Numbered from the stretch's first letter, positions 46,348 to 55,918 are shown. The stretch: 64,000 bases of DNA from Lelliottia nimipressuralis (GCF_004402045.1 NZ_SOMG01000011.1:1-64000); one strand, 5' to 3'. Made by a program: numbers and translations. Notes: generated by a model from the letters alone, not told the origin.

Positions 46348-47277
46348 ATGAAAAAACTGATCGTCGCTGCCCTCATCGCCATGACGTCCGGGGCCGCCCT
46401 CGCCGAAAATGAGCAAATTGTTTTCAGTACGCCAAACCTGGCCATGCCGTTTGAAGTTCACATGCAGCGCACGGCGGTGAAAGCCGCAAAAGAGATGGGC
46501 GTGAAGCTTCAGGTGCTGGACGGACAGGGCAGCTCGCCAAAACAGGTGGCTGACCTGGAAAACGCCATCACCCGCGGGGCGCAGGGCTTTATTGTCTCCC
46601 CGAACGACGTGAACGCGGTCTCCAGCGCGGTGGATGAAATTCAGGATGCGAAGCTGCCGATCGTCACCCTTGACCGCTCCGTCGACAGCCAGAAGAAAGT
46701 GCCGCACTTCGGCGCCAACAACTACAAGGGCGGCCAGGCGATTGGCGACTTCGTCAAAACCAAATTCCCCAACGGCGCGGACATCATTCTCCTCACCGGC
46801 CAGCCGGGTTCTTCCTCCAATATTGAACGCACCAAAGGGATCCGCGACAGCCTGAAAGCGGGCGGGGATAAGTACAAGATCGTCGCCGATCAGACCGGGA
46901 ACTGGATGCGTTCAGAAGGGATGCGCATTGTTGAAAGCGTTCTGCCTTCACTGCCGAAACGCCCGCAGGTGATCCTCTCCGCCAACGACGATATGGCGCT
47001 GGGAGCGATTGAAGCGCTGCAGAGCCAGGGCGTGAAGCCGGGTGAAATCCTGGTCACCGGGTTTGATGCGGTACCGGAAGCGCTGGCCCGCGTGCGCGAA
47101 GGCTGGCTGGCGGTGACGGCGGATCAGCGTCCGGGCTTTGCGGTGCAGACCGCGATGAGCCAGCTGGTGGCCAACGTGCGTGAGAAGAAAGCCATCACCG
47201 GGGCCGACTACCCGCCGACGCTGATCACCAAAGAGAACCTGCAGCAGGCTGAGCGTATCGGTGAGGCCGGTAACTAA
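46348..47277 (+). CDS. Sugar/inositol ABC transporter substrate-binding protein
   Basis: Periplasmic binding protein of 309 residues of the ribose/galactose class (type I periplasmic-binding fold). The signal peptide MKKLIVAALIAMTSGAALA is cleaved before Glu20. The ATG at 46348 is preceded by AGAGAG. It is followed by an ATPase and a permease of the same importer class. Location inside the iol unit makes myo-inositol the most likely ligand, as for IatA- or IbpA-type proteins; other cyclitols are possible. Confidence 0.85.
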   Translation: MKKLIVAALIAMTSGAALAENEQIVFSTPNLAMPFEVHMQRTAVKAAKEMGVKLQVLDGQGSSPKQVADLENAITRGAQGFIVSPNDVNAVSSAVDEIQDAKLPIVTLDRSVDSQKKVPHFGANNYKGGQAIGDFVKTKFPNGADIILLTGQPGSSSNIERTKGIRDSLKAGGDKYKIVADQTGNWMRSEGMRIVESVLPSLPKRPQVILSANDDMALGAIEALQSQGVKPGEILVTGFDAVPEALARVREGWLAVTADQRPGFAVQTAMSQLVANVREKKAITGADYPPTLITKENLQQAERIGEAGN

Positions 47278-47285
47278 TATGTCCC

Positions 47286-47304
47286 GAGCCGCCTCTGGCG
47301 GCTC
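47286..47304 (+). other. Hairpin between binding protein and ATPase genes
   Basis: Perfect 8-bp stem GAGCCGCC (47286-47293), loop TCT, GGCGGCTC (47297-47304), without a T run. Hairpins at this place in ABC operons commonly protect the binding-protein mRNA, so more binding protein than ATPase is made. Confidence 0.65.
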
Positions 47305-47325
47305 ATCATGAGGAGGAGCAGACCG

Positions 47326-48873
47326 ATGTCGCAACCCTTACTGAAAGTGACCGACCTGGCCAAAAGCTTTTCCGGCGTCTGGGCGCTGAGCAGCGCTCAG
47401 CTGACCGTCGGCAGCGGAGAAATTCACGCCCTGCTGGGGGAAAACGGGGCGGGAAAATCCACGCTGCTGAAGGCGCTCGCGGGCGCGCAGCCGCAAACGC
47501 GCGGCGATATCTGGTTCAACGGCGAAACGCTGCCGGTGGACGACTCCCCGGTAGAGCGGCAGAACAAGGGCATTATCACCATCTATCAGGAGTTCAACCT
47601 GCTGCCCAATATGACCGTCGCGGAAAACATGTTTCTCGGGCGCGAGCCGCGCAGGCGTAACCTGATCGTTGACGAAAAGGCGGTAAACCAGGAGGCGCAG
47701 GTCATTCTCGATTACCTGCAGCTGAACGTTGCGCCGACCACGCCTGTCGCCCGTCTGAGCGTCGCCCAGCAGCAGATGGTGGAGATCGCCCGGGCGCTGA
47801 CGCTGAACGCCCGCCTGATCATCATGGATGAACCTTCCGCCGCGCTGAGCGACAGCGAGGTGGAAAGTCTGCACCGGGTCGTGCGGGAGCTTAAAAATCG
47901 CGGTGTGAGCATTATTTACGTTACCCACCGTCTGCACGAGGTTTTCCAGCTTTGCGATCGCTTCACCGTTTTCCAGGACGGCCGTTTTACCGGCACCGGC
48001 GCGGTGGCGGAGACCAACGTCGAACAGCTGATCCGCCTGATGGTCGGGCGCGATGTGGCCTTTAATCGCCGTCCCGCCAGCGAAACCCATCATGAGGACA
48101 AACCCGTCCGCCTGGCGGTGAAGGGGCTGAGCCGCGAAAAGCCGCCGCTCGATCCGCACGGCATCGCCCTGCACGATATCAGCTTCCACGTCCACGCCGG
48201 GGAGGTATTAGGCATTGCCGGGCTGGTGGGGGCGGGACGCACCGAAGTGGCGCGCTGCCTGTTTGGTGCAGACGCGTTTACCTCGGGCAGCTTTGAGCTG
48301 GACGGCGTGCCGTACCAGCCGCGCGACCCGCTTTATGCCCTTGACCAGGGCGTGGCGCTGGTACCGGAAGACCGCAAAAAAGAGGGGGCGGTGCTGGGGC
48401 TGTCGATTCGCGACAACCTGTCGCTCTCTTGTCTCTCCTCGCTGCTGCAGTGGCGCTGGTTCGTGAACACCCGCAAAGAGGACGACCTGATTGAGTCCTA
48501 CCGCAAAGCGCTGCAGATCAAAATGGTCAACAGCGAGCAGGAGGTGCGCAAGCTCTCCGGCGGCAACCAGCAAAAAGTGATCCTCGCGCGCTGCATGGCG
48601 CTCAATCCACGGGTGCTGATCGTCGATGAGCCGACGCGCGGCATCGACGTGGGGACCAAATCGGAAGTGCACCAGGTGCTGTTTGACATGGCGAAAAAGG
48701 GCGTGGCGGTGATCGTGATCTCCTCCGATCTGCCTGAAGTGATGGCGGTGTCTGACCGGATCATCACCCTCAGCGAAGGCCGGGTAACCGGTGAGATCCA
48801 CGGTGACGACGCTAACGAAGAACGGCTGATGACGATGATGGCCATCAACCACAACGCCCTGAACGCGGCATAA
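47326..48873 (+). CDS. Sugar ABC transporter ATP-binding protein (tandem ABC)
   Basis: ATPase of 515 residues with two fused nucleotide-binding domains, as in RbsA and MglA. Domain 1 has Walker A GENGAGKST and Walker B LIIMDEPSAAL; domain 2 has GLVGAGRTE in place of a canonical Walker A, the ABC signature LSGGNQQK and VLIVDEPTRGID. The degenerate second P-loop is normal for this class. The ATG at 47326 has AGGAGGAG upstream; the ATG at 47308 lies before that site. Confidence 0.9.
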   Translation: MSQPLLKVTDLAKSFSGVWALSSAQLTVGSGEIHALLGENGAGKSTLLKALAGAQPQTRGDIWFNGETLPVDDSPVERQNKGIITIYQEFNLLPNMTVAENMFLGREPRRRNLIVDEKAVNQEAQVILDYLQLNVAPTTPVARLSVAQQQMVEIARALTLNARLIIMDEPSAALSDSEVESLHRVVRELKNRGVSIIYVTHRLHEVFQLCDRFTVFQDGRFTGTGAVAETNVEQLIRLMVGRDVAFNRRPASETHHEDKPVRLAVKGLSREKPPLDPHGIALHDISFHVHAGEVLGIAGLVGAGRTEVARCLFGADAFTSGSFELDGVPYQPRDPLYALDQGVALVPEDRKKEGAVLGLSIRDNLSLSCLSSLLQWRWFVNTRKEDDLIESYRKALQIKMVNSEQEVRKLSGGNQQKVILARCMALNPRVLIVDEPTRGIDVGTKSEVHQVLFDMAKKGVAVIVISSDLPEVMAVSDRIITLSEGRVTGEIHGDDANEERLMTMMAINHNALNAA

Positions 48874-48884
48874 CGGAGTTTCTC

Positions 48885-49913
48885 ATGACGCAGATGATTT
48901 CTAAAACGCAGGCCCCGGTCAAACGCGCCGGACGCATCGATCCCATTGCCTTCTTCGAGCGCTTCGGGGTGCTGATTTTCATGATCCTGCTGCTGATCTT
49001 CTTCCAGTCGCAGAACAGCAATTTTTTCTCTGAACGCAATATTTTCAACATCCTGACCGAGGTGTCCATCTACGGGATCATGGCCGTGGGGATGACCTTC
49101 GTCATCCTTACCGCCGGGATCGACCTCTCCGTCGGCTCTATTCTGGCGGTGTGCGCCATGACCGCGGCGTACGTGATTAAGGGCGACAACTTCACCACCG
49201 TCGACCCGAACGCCTGGGGCGGCATGAGCTGGCTGATTGGGCTGGGAATTTGTCTGGCCATGGGCACGGCGATTGGCTTCCTGCACGGTCTGGGCGTCAC
49301 CCGCCTGCGCCTGCCGCCGTTTATCGTAACCCTCGGCGGGATGACCATCTGGCGCGGCCTGACGCTGGTGATTAACGACGGCGCGCCGATTGCCGGTTTC
49401 GACCCTGGCTACCGCTGGTGGGGACGCGGGGAGCTGCTCGGCATCTCTATTCCGATCTGGATCTTCGCCATTGTCGCCGTCGGCGGCTATCTGGCGCTGC
49501 ATAAAACCCGCTGGGGCCGCTTCGTCTACGCCATCGGCGGCAACCCGGAGGCGGCGCGCCTGGCGGGGGTCAACGTCAAGCGCGTGCTGGTCAGCGTCTA
49601 CGTATTGATTGGCTGTCTGGCGGGGCTGGCGGGCTTCATTCTGAGCGCGCGTCTGGGGAGCGCCGAGGCGGTCGCCGGGATCTCCTTTGAGCTGCGCGTC
49701 ATCGCCTCGGTGGTGATTGGCGGCACCTCGCTGATGGGCGGCTACGGACGCATCGGCGGCACCATTATCGGCTCCATCATCATGGGTATTCTGATTAACG
49801 GCCTGGTGCTGATGAACGTTTCGGCCTACTACCAGCAGATTATCACCGGGTTAATTATCGTTCTGGCGGTGGCATTTGACACCTACGCCAAGAGCCGTCG
49901 CGGCGCACTGTGA
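48885..49913 (+). CDS. Sugar/inositol ABC transporter permease
   Basis: Inner-membrane permease of 342 residues of the RbsC/MglC family with about 8-10 hydrophobic segments. The family cytoplasmic loop is seen as YAIGGNPEAARLAGVNVKRV. A hydrophilic N-terminus of some 30 residues precedes the first membrane segment. Eleven nt separate it from the ATPase, and the next gene begins 8 nt after its stop. Forms the channel of the presumed inositol importer. Confidence 0.9.
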   Translation: MTQMISKTQAPVKRAGRIDPIAFFERFGVLIFMILLLIFFQSQNSNFFSERNIFNILTEVSIYGIMAVGMTFVILTAGIDLSVGSILAVCAMTAAYVIKGDNFTTVDPNAWGGMSWLIGLGICLAMGTAIGFLHGLGVTRLRLPPFIVTLGGMTIWRGLTLVINDGAPIAGFDPGYRWWGRGELLGISIPIWIFAIVAVGGYLALHKTRWGRFVYAIGGNPEAARLAGVNVKRVLVSVYVLIGCLAGLAGFILSARLGSAEAVAGISFELRVIASVVIGGTSLMGGYGRIGGTIIGSIIMGILINGLVLMNVSAYYQQIITGLIIVLAVAFDTYAKSRRGAL

Positions 49914-49921
49914 GGATCACG

Positions 49922-51055
49922 ATGAAAGAGGTTCGTATTGGATTGATTGGCACCGGGTATATCGGCAAGGCGCACGCTATCGCCTATGCCCAGGCCCCGA
50001 CGGTGTTCAACCTGCGCGGCAGGCTGGTGCGCGAGATGGTGGCCGAGGTAAACCCGACGCTGGCGGCAGAGCGCGCGCGGGCGTTTGGCTTTAACCGCTC
50101 AACCGGAGACTGGCGGGCGCTGGTGGCCGACCCGGCCATTGACGTGGTGGATATTTGTTCACCTAACCACCTGCATAAAGAGATGGCGCTGGAGGCTATT
50201 CGCCACGGCAAGCACGTCTACTCGGAAAAGCCGCTGGCGCTGAATGCCCACGACGCGCGCGAGATGGTCGACGCCGCGAAGCGGGCAGGGGTGAAAACGC
50301 TGGTGGGGTTCAACTACATGAAAAACCCGACGGCGCAGCTGGCGAAGGAGATTATCGCCCGCGGCGAGATTGGCGAGGTGATCCACTTCTACGGCACTCA
50401 CAACGAAGATTACATGGCCGACCCGCTTTCGCCCATTCACTGGCACTGCTTCAAAGAGACCGCCGGGCTGGGGGCGCTGGGCGACCTCGCGGCGCATATC
50501 GTCAATATGGCCCAGTACCTGGTGGGGGAGATTGAGCAGGTCTGCGGCGACCTGAAGATCGTGGTCCCGGAACGCCCGGCCAAGGCCGGATCGTCGGAGA
50601 TGATTGCCGTCGAAAACGAGGATCAGGCCCACGCGATGGTGCGTTTTGCGGGCGGGGCGCAGGGCGTGATTGAAACCTCCCGCGTCGCCTGCGGCCGCAA
50701 GATGGGGCTGTCGTACGTCATTACCGGGACGAAAGGCGCTATCAGCTTCACCCAGGAGCGCATGGCCGAGCTGAAGCTCTATCTGCATGACGATCCGGTG
50801 AACCGTCAGGGGTTCCGCACGCTGCTCGTTGGCCCGGCACACCCGGACTACGCCGCGTTCTGCATGGGCGCCGGCCACGGGATTGGCTTTAACGATCAAA
50901 AAACGGTGGAGGTGCGCGACCTGGTGGACGGGATTGCCGCCGACGCGCCGATGTGGCCGGACTTCGAAGAGGGCTGGAAGGTGTCGCGCGTGCTGGACGC
51001 GATTGCGCTCTCGCACCTGCAAGGCCGCTGGCTGAACGTGAACGACATTGTCTGA
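49922..51055 (+). CDS. Second Gfo/Idh/MocA dehydrogenase of the iol cluster
   Basis: Dehydrogenase of 377 residues. Rossmann motif GLIGTGYIGKAHAIAY, catalytic lysine in YSEKPLALN, and GDLAAHIVNMAQYL in the D-x-x-x-H position. The ATG at 49922 follows GAGGATCAC; the GTG at 49910 would overlap the permease. It resembles the additional dehydrogenase of Salmonella-type iol islands (iolG2 or iolW class) and may oxidise scyllo-inositol or another isomer. The family call is secure, the substrate is not. Confidence 0.8.
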   Translation: MKEVRIGLIGTGYIGKAHAIAYAQAPTVFNLRGRLVREMVAEVNPTLAAERARAFGFNRSTGDWRALVADPAIDVVDICSPNHLHKEMALEAIRHGKHVYSEKPLALNAHDAREMVDAAKRAGVKTLVGFNYMKNPTAQLAKEIIARGEIGEVIHFYGTHNEDYMADPLSPIHWHCFKETAGLGALGDLAAHIVNMAQYLVGEIEQVCGDLKIVVPERPAKAGSSEMIAVENEDQAHAMVRFAGGAQGVIETSRVACGRKMGLSYVITGTKGAISFTQERMAELKLYLHDDPVNRQGFRTLLVGPAHPDYAAFCMGAGHGIGFNDQKTVEVRDLVDGIAADAPMWPDFEEGWKVSRVLDAIALSHLQGRWLNVNDIV

Positions 51056-51067
51056 TGAGGTATCAAC

Positions 51068-52972
51068 GTGGAAAAGCAGTTTGATGTGATATGCATGGGC
51101 CGCGTGGCGGTAGACCTCTACAGCCAGCAGATTGGTGCCCGTCTGGAGGATGTGTCGAGCTTCGCCAAATATCTCGGCGGGTCGTCCGGCAACGTGGCGT
51201 ACGGCACCGCGCGTCAGGGTTTACGTTCGTCGATGCTGGCGCGCGTCGGCGATGAACATATGGGCCGCTTCCTGCGGGAAGAGCTCAACCAGGTGGGCTG
51301 CGATACCAGCCATCTGATTACCGATAAAGACCGCCTCACGGCGCTGGTGTTACTCGGCATTAAAGACCGGGACACTTTTCCTCTGATTTTTTATCGCGAT
51401 AACTGCGCGGATATGGCCATTACGGCCAGCGATGTGGACGAAAGTTACATCGCCTCCGCACGTTGTCTTGCCATCACCGGGACCCACCTTTCTCATCCGC
51501 AGACCCGCGAGGCGGTACTGACGGCGCTGGGCTATGCCCGCCGCCACGGCGTGCGCACGGTGCTGGACATCGACTACCGTCCGGTGCTGTGGGGGCTGAC
51601 CGCCTTAGGCGACGGCGAAACGCGCTTTATCGCCGCCGATAAGGTCACCCGCGAGCTGCAGGAGGTGCTGCACCTCTTCGACGTCATTGTCGGCACCGAA
51701 GAGGAGTTTCACATTGCGGGCGGCAGCACGGATACCCTGCAGGCGCTGGGGCAGGTGCGCGCCGTCAGCGAGGCAACGCTGGTCTGCAAACGCGGCGCGC
51801 TCGGCTGTTCAGTCTATACCAACGCCATTCCGCCCCGTCTGGACGATGGCCTGACGGTTACCGGCGTGCGCGTGGAGGTGCTGAACGTCCTCGGCGCGGG
51901 GGACGCGTTTATGTCTGGCCTGCTGCGCGGCTACCTGAACGACGAGGGCTGGGAGCAGGCGTGCCGCTACGCCAATGCCTGCGGCGCGCTGGTGGTGTCG
52001 CGCCACGGCTGCGCCCCGGCGATGCCGAGCAAAATCGAGCTGGATGATTATCTCTCGCGCGCCGCAATGGTGCCGCGCCCGGATCTCGACCCGCGTCTTA
52101 ACCATCTCCACCGCGTCACCACCCGCCGCCGCGAGTGGCCGGAACTGTGCGTGATGGCCTTCGACCACCGCAGCCAGCTGGAAGATATGGCGCTGCAGTG
52201 CGGCGCGTCGATCGGGCGCATTCCCGCGCTGAAGCAGCTGATCCTGCAGGCCAGCCGCGAGGCGGCAAGCCGCGCCGGGCTGGAGGGCAAAGCCGGCCTG
52301 CTGTGCGACGGCACCTTTGGTCAGGACGCGCTGAACGCGATCACCGGCGAAGGGTGGTGGATTGGTCGCCCCATTGAGCTGCCGGGCTCGCGGCCGCTGG
52401 AGATGGAGCACGGCAATATCGGCACGCAGCTTATCAGCTGGCCGCAGGAGCACGTGGTGAAGTGCCTGGTCTTCTTCCACCCGGAAGACGCCCACGGCCT
52501 GCGCCTGGAGCAGGAGCAGAAAATCGCCGAGGTGTACCACGCCTGCTGCCGGTCCGGGCATGAGCTGCTGCTGGAGGTGATCCTGCCCGCCAGCATGCCG
52601 CGCAGCGACGAACTCTACCTGCGCGCCATCTCCCGCTTCTACAACCTCGGCATTTACCCGGACTGGTGGAAGCTGCCGCCGCTCTCAGCCGACGGCTGGA
52701 CGGCGCTGAGCGAGATTATCGAACGCCGGGACCCGCACTGTCGTGGGGTGGTGATCCTCGGTCTGGACGCCCCGGCAGAACAGCTGCGCGCCGACTTCAA
52801 AGCCGCATCGGGACAGGCGCTGGTCAAAGGCTTCGCCGTAGGGCGCACGCTGTTTGGCGATGCCTCCCGCGCGTGGCTGAAACACGATATTGACGATGCG
52901 CAGCTGGTGGCGCGCATCCGGGACAACTACCTGCAGCTTATCGCCTGGTGGCGCGAGCGCGGACACGCATAA
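51068..52972 (+). CDS. iolC: Bifunctional 5-dehydro-2-deoxygluconokinase / phospho-aldolase (IolC-DUF2090)
   Basis: Fusion of 634 residues. The N-terminal part (about 1-325) is a PfkB kinase with GRVAVDLYSQ, GGSSGNVAYG and the catalytic GAGDAFMSG, phosphorylating 5-dehydro-2-deoxygluconate. The C-terminal part (about 335-634) is a DUF2090 aldolase domain (VMAFDHRSQLEDM), which should split the product into DHAP and malonate semialdehyde. This replaces a separate iolJ. The start is GTG at 51068 with TGAGGT upstream. Confidence 0.9.
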   Translation: MEKQFDVICMGRVAVDLYSQQIGARLEDVSSFAKYLGGSSGNVAYGTARQGLRSSMLARVGDEHMGRFLREELNQVGCDTSHLITDKDRLTALVLLGIKDRDTFPLIFYRDNCADMAITASDVDESYIASARCLAITGTHLSHPQTREAVLTALGYARRHGVRTVLDIDYRPVLWGLTALGDGETRFIAADKVTRELQEVLHLFDVIVGTEEEFHIAGGSTDTLQALGQVRAVSEATLVCKRGALGCSVYTNAIPPRLDDGLTVTGVRVEVLNVLGAGDAFMSGLLRGYLNDEGWEQACRYANACGALVVSRHGCAPAMPSKIELDDYLSRAAMVPRPDLDPRLNHLHRVTTRRREWPELCVMAFDHRSQLEDMALQCGASIGRIPALKQLILQASREAASRAGLEGKAGLLCDGTFGQDALNAITGEGWWIGRPIELPGSRPLEMEHGNIGTQLISWPQEHVVKCLVFFHPEDAHGLRLEQEQKIAEVYHACCRSGHELLLEVILPASMPRSDELYLRAISRFYNLGIYPDWWKLPPLSADGWTALSEIIERRDPHCRGVVILGLDAPAEQLRADFKAASGQALVKGFAVGRTLFGDASRAWLKHDIDDAQLVARIRDNYLQLIAWWRERGHA

Positions 52973-52983
52973 TGGAGACGACA

Positions 52984-53874
52984 ATGAGTGTACAACTGGG
53001 CATTAACCCGCTGACGTGGACGAACGACGATCTGCCTTCACTCGGCGCGGAGACGTCGCTGGAGACCTGTCTGAGCGAAGGAAAAGAGGCCGGTTTCGCC
53101 GGTTTCGAACTGGGCAATAAGTTCCCGCGCGAAGCGCGCCTGCTCGGCCCCATCCTGCAGCGCCACGACCTGCAGCTGGTGTCCGGCTGGTACTCCGGCC
53201 GCCTGCTGGAGCGCAGCGTGGAGGAGGAGATCGCCGCCGTGCAGCCCCACCTGACGCTGCTGCGCGAGCTGGGGGCGAAGGTGCTGGTGTTTGCGGAAGT
53301 GAGCGGCTGCATTCACGGCGAGCAGCAGACCCCGGTGCATCTGCGCCCGCGCTTCCCGCAGGCGCGCTGGAAAGAGTACGGCGAGAAGCTCACCGAATTT
53401 GCCCGCTATACGCAGCAGCAGGGAGTCCAGATTGCCTACCATCACCATATGGGCACGGTGATTGAGTCCGCCGACGACGTGGACAACCTGATGAGCCACA
53501 CCGGAGAGGAGGTTGGATTGCTGTTGGATACCGGCCATCTGACCTTTGCCGGGGCCGATCCGCTGGCGGTGGCGCAGCGCTGGGCGTCGCGCATCAACCA
53601 CGTCCACTGCAAAGACGTGCGTGCCGACGTGCTGGCGGACGTGAAAAATCGCAAAACCAGCTTCCTCGACGCGGTGCTGAGCGGCGTGTTTACCGTGCCG
53701 GGCGACGGTTGCGTGGACTACCCGCCGATCATGCGGCTGCTGAAAGCGCAGGACTATCACGGCTGGCTGGTGGTGGAGGCCGAGCAGGATCCGGCGATAG
53801 CCCATCCGCTGACCTACGCCCGTCTGGGCTATAACAATCTGAGCCGCCTGGCGCGCGACGCCGGGCTTATCTAA
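52984..53874 (+). CDS. iolE: myo-Inosose-2 dehydratase IolE
   Basis: Xylose-isomerase-like TIM-barrel enzyme of 296 residues that dehydrates 2-keto-myo-inositol to the diketone substrate of IolD. Metal-binding residues of the fold are seen in YHHHMGTVIE, LLLDTGHLTF and NHVHCKDV. The ATG at 52984 follows TGGAGACG and avoids overlap with iolC; it starts 11 nt after the iolC stop. Confidence 0.92.
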   Translation: MSVQLGINPLTWTNDDLPSLGAETSLETCLSEGKEAGFAGFELGNKFPREARLLGPILQRHDLQLVSGWYSGRLLERSVEEEIAAVQPHLTLLRELGAKVLVFAEVSGCIHGEQQTPVHLRPRFPQARWKEYGEKLTEFARYTQQQGVQIAYHHHMGTVIESADDVDNLMSHTGEEVGLLLDTGHLTFAGADPLAVAQRWASRINHVHCKDVRADVLADVKNRKTSFLDAVLSGVFTVPGDGCVDYPPIMRLLKAQDYHGWLVVEAEQDPAIAHPLTYARLGYNNLSRLARDAGLI

Positions 53875-53883
53875 GGAGGCGAC

Positions 53884-54708
53884 ATGTCACGTCTGTTATC
53901 ACGCTGGCAACAGCCGAACGGAGAGGGACGCACGCAGTCCATCACGCCGGAACGCGCCGGCTGGGGATACGTCGGCTTTGAGGCGTTTGAGCTGCAGGAG
54001 GGGCAGCAGCTGACGCTGCCCGCCGTCAGCGAAGAGCGCTGCCTGGTGCTGGTGGCCGGACGCGCCTCCATCAGCACGCCTTCCGCGCAGTTTAACGATA
54101 TTGGCGAGCGGATGAGCCCGTTCGAGCGCATCAAGCCGTGGGCGGTTTACGTCACCCCGCAGGAGACGGTCCGGGTGAAAGCGCTGACGAAGCTGGAGCT
54201 GGCGGTCTGCGCCGCTCCCGGCAAAGGCACATATCCGACGCGGCTGATTGCCCCGCAGGACATCGACGGCGAAGCGCGCGGCAAGGGGCACAACCAGCGC
54301 TACGTGCACAACATTCTGCCGGAAGGAAAACCCGCCGACAGCCTGCTGGTGGTGGAAGTCTGGACCAGTGAGGGGTGTACCAGCTCGTACCCGAGCCATA
54401 AGCACGACACGGATAATCCGCCGCAGGAGACGTACCTGGAGGAGACCTACTACCATCGCCTCAACCCGGAGCAGGGGTTCTGCATGCAGCGCGTTTACAC
54501 CGACGACAGAACGCTGGATGAGTGCATGGCGGTCTACAACCGCGATGTGGTCATGGTGCCGAAGGGCTACCATCCGGTGGCGACGATGGCCGGGTATGAC
54601 AGCTATTACCTCAACGTGATGGCCGGTCCGGTGCGCAAATGGATGTTCACCTGGGAAGAGGACCACGCGTGGATTAATCGCGATTATCCCGCAGAGCGCG
54701 GTGGCTAG
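53884..54708 (+). CDS. iolB: 5-deoxy-glucuronate isomerase IolB
   Basis: Bicupin isomerase of 274 residues that turns 5-deoxy-glucuronate into 5-dehydro-2-deoxygluconate, the IolC substrate. The metal ligands are in SYPSHKHD and EETYYHRL of the second cupin, with GYHPVATMAGYDSYYLNVMAG at the end (family core H-P-V). AAGGAGG precedes the ATG. Last gene of the iolG unit; its final 35 nt overlap the convergent MFS gene. Confidence 0.93.
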   Translation: MSRLLSRWQQPNGEGRTQSITPERAGWGYVGFEAFELQEGQQLTLPAVSEERCLVLVAGRASISTPSAQFNDIGERMSPFERIKPWAVYVTPQETVRVKALTKLELAVCAAPGKGTYPTRLIAPQDIDGEARGKGHNQRYVHNILPEGKPADSLLVVEVWTSEGCTSSYPSHKHDTDNPPQETYLEETYYHRLNPEQGFCMQRVYTDDRTLDECMAVYNRDVVMVPKGYHPVATMAGYDSYYLNVMAGPVRKWMFTWEEDHAWINRDYPAERGG

Positions 54709-55888
54709 CGCGGGTTAGCCACCAGAACACCAGCGCCAGCAGGCTGACCGAGGCGCCAAGCAGGCAGACGCCCGGCCAGCCGGCAAAGGCATACATCATC
54801 GTCGTGCCGAGCGCGCCGAGCCCGCTGCCGACGGCATAAAACAGCATGTAAAGCCCGACCAGCCGGCTGTGGGCCTCGGGACGGGTGCGAAAAATCATGC
54901 TCTGGTTGGTGACGTGCAGCGCTTGTCCTCCCAAATCGAGCAGTATGATGCCGATAAGCAGGATCCCGAGTGAACGGTCCATCAGCGACAAGGGCCACCA
55001 TGCTAACAGCAGAATCACCAGCGCCGCCGCGCTGGTGCGTTGGGCATAGCCCCGATCGGCCCAGCGTCCTGCGCGGCCAGCCGCCAGCGCACCCACCGCG
55101 CCTGCCAGTCCAAACGCACCAATTGCGGTGTGCGAGAAGCTAAAGGGCGGGGCGCTCAGCGGCAGCACCAGCGCGCTCCAGAAAATGTTAAACGACGCAA
55201 ACATCAGCAGCGCCAGCACGCCGCGTATCTGCAGCACTTTTTCCTGTCGCAACAGCGCAAGCATCGAGCCAATCAGACGCGGGTAGCTCATTGTGGCAGT
55301 GACGGCGGGCAGGATGGGGAGCCTCCACCACAGCGGTAATGCAATGATGAGCATCAGCGCGGCGGCACACAGATAGACCCCGCGCCAGCCGGCGATGTCG
55401 CTGATGCCGCCAGCAAAGACGCGCGCGAGCAGCAGCCCCATGAACACGCCGCCCTGCGCCGCGCCGACAACGCGGCCTTGTTCATGCGGCGACGCGGCGC
55501 TGGCGGCATAGGCGATCAGCCCCTGCGTCATTGCCGTACCCAGCATGCCGGTCGCAAGCATACCTGTGAGTAGGGCTAAGGAGGTCTGTGCCATGCTGAC
55601 GGAAATCAGCGCAACCACCAGCGCCACCAGCTGTATTGCCATCAGTCGCCGACGATCAACTTTGTCACCCAGAGGAACCACAAGCAAAAGAGCATGCGCG
55701 CAGCCAATTTGCGTCGCGGTCACCACGCCACCCACGGCCGCATGGCTGATACCGAAATCGCTCGCCAGCGCGTCAAGCAAAGGCTGCGCGTAATAGACGT
55801 TTGCCACGCTTAAGCCGCTGGCGGTGGCGAACAGCCAGACCATGCCGCGCGGCATGTCGGCTGCAAGAGGGGCTGATGTCAGTGACAT
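54674..55888 (-). CDS. MFS transporter, DHA1-type, partner of HxlR regulator
   Basis: Inner-membrane transporter of 404 residues with 12 hydrophobic segments. The loop 2-3 motif is VPLGDKVDRRRLM, a variant of the drug/proton antiporter signature. The ATG at 55888 has GAGG ten nt upstream and is preferred over the one at 55897. It is divergent from an HxlR gene across a 116-nt region with a direct repeat, suggesting an inducible efflux pump for a toxic small molecule. Substrate unknown; not part of inositol catabolism on sequence evidence. Confidence 0.82.
   Translation of the reverse strand: MSLTSAPLAADMPRGMVWLFATASGLSVANVYYAQPLLDALASDFGISHAAVGGVVTATQIGCAHALLLVVPLGDKVDRRRLMAIQLVALVVALISVSMAQTSLALLTGMLATGMLGTAMTQGLIAYAASAASPHEQGRVVGAAQGGVFMGLLLARVFAGGISDIAGWRGVYLCAAALMLIIALPLWWRLPILPAVTATMSYPRLIGSMLALLRQEKVLQIRGVLALLMFASFNIFWSALVLPLSAPPFSFSHTAIGAFGLAGAVGALAAGRAGRWADRGYAQRTSAAALVILLLAWWPLSLMDRSLGILLIGIILLDLGGQALHVTNQSMIFRTRPEAHSRLVGLYMLFYAVGSGLGALGTTMMYAFAGWPGVCLLGASVSLLALVFWWLTRASHRALRDNRD
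54700..54723. terminator. Hairpin at the iolB/MFS convergent ends
   Basis: GGTGGCTA (54700-54707) pairs with TAGCCACC (54716-54723), 8-nt loop. It spans the iolB stop and lies inside the 3' coding end of the minus-strand MFS gene. It could end the iol transcript, though no T run follows. Confidence 0.5.
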
Positions 55889-55918
55889 GTTTAACATTCC
55901 TCGCCTGAGTTAATCTGG

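Noticed and set aside
54709-55888. MFS gene as the inositol transporter of the iol cluster
   Set aside because: It is on the opposite strand, paired with an HxlR gene, and resembles drug-efflux MFS proteins rather than IolT-type sugar symporters; the ABC system is the better candidate.
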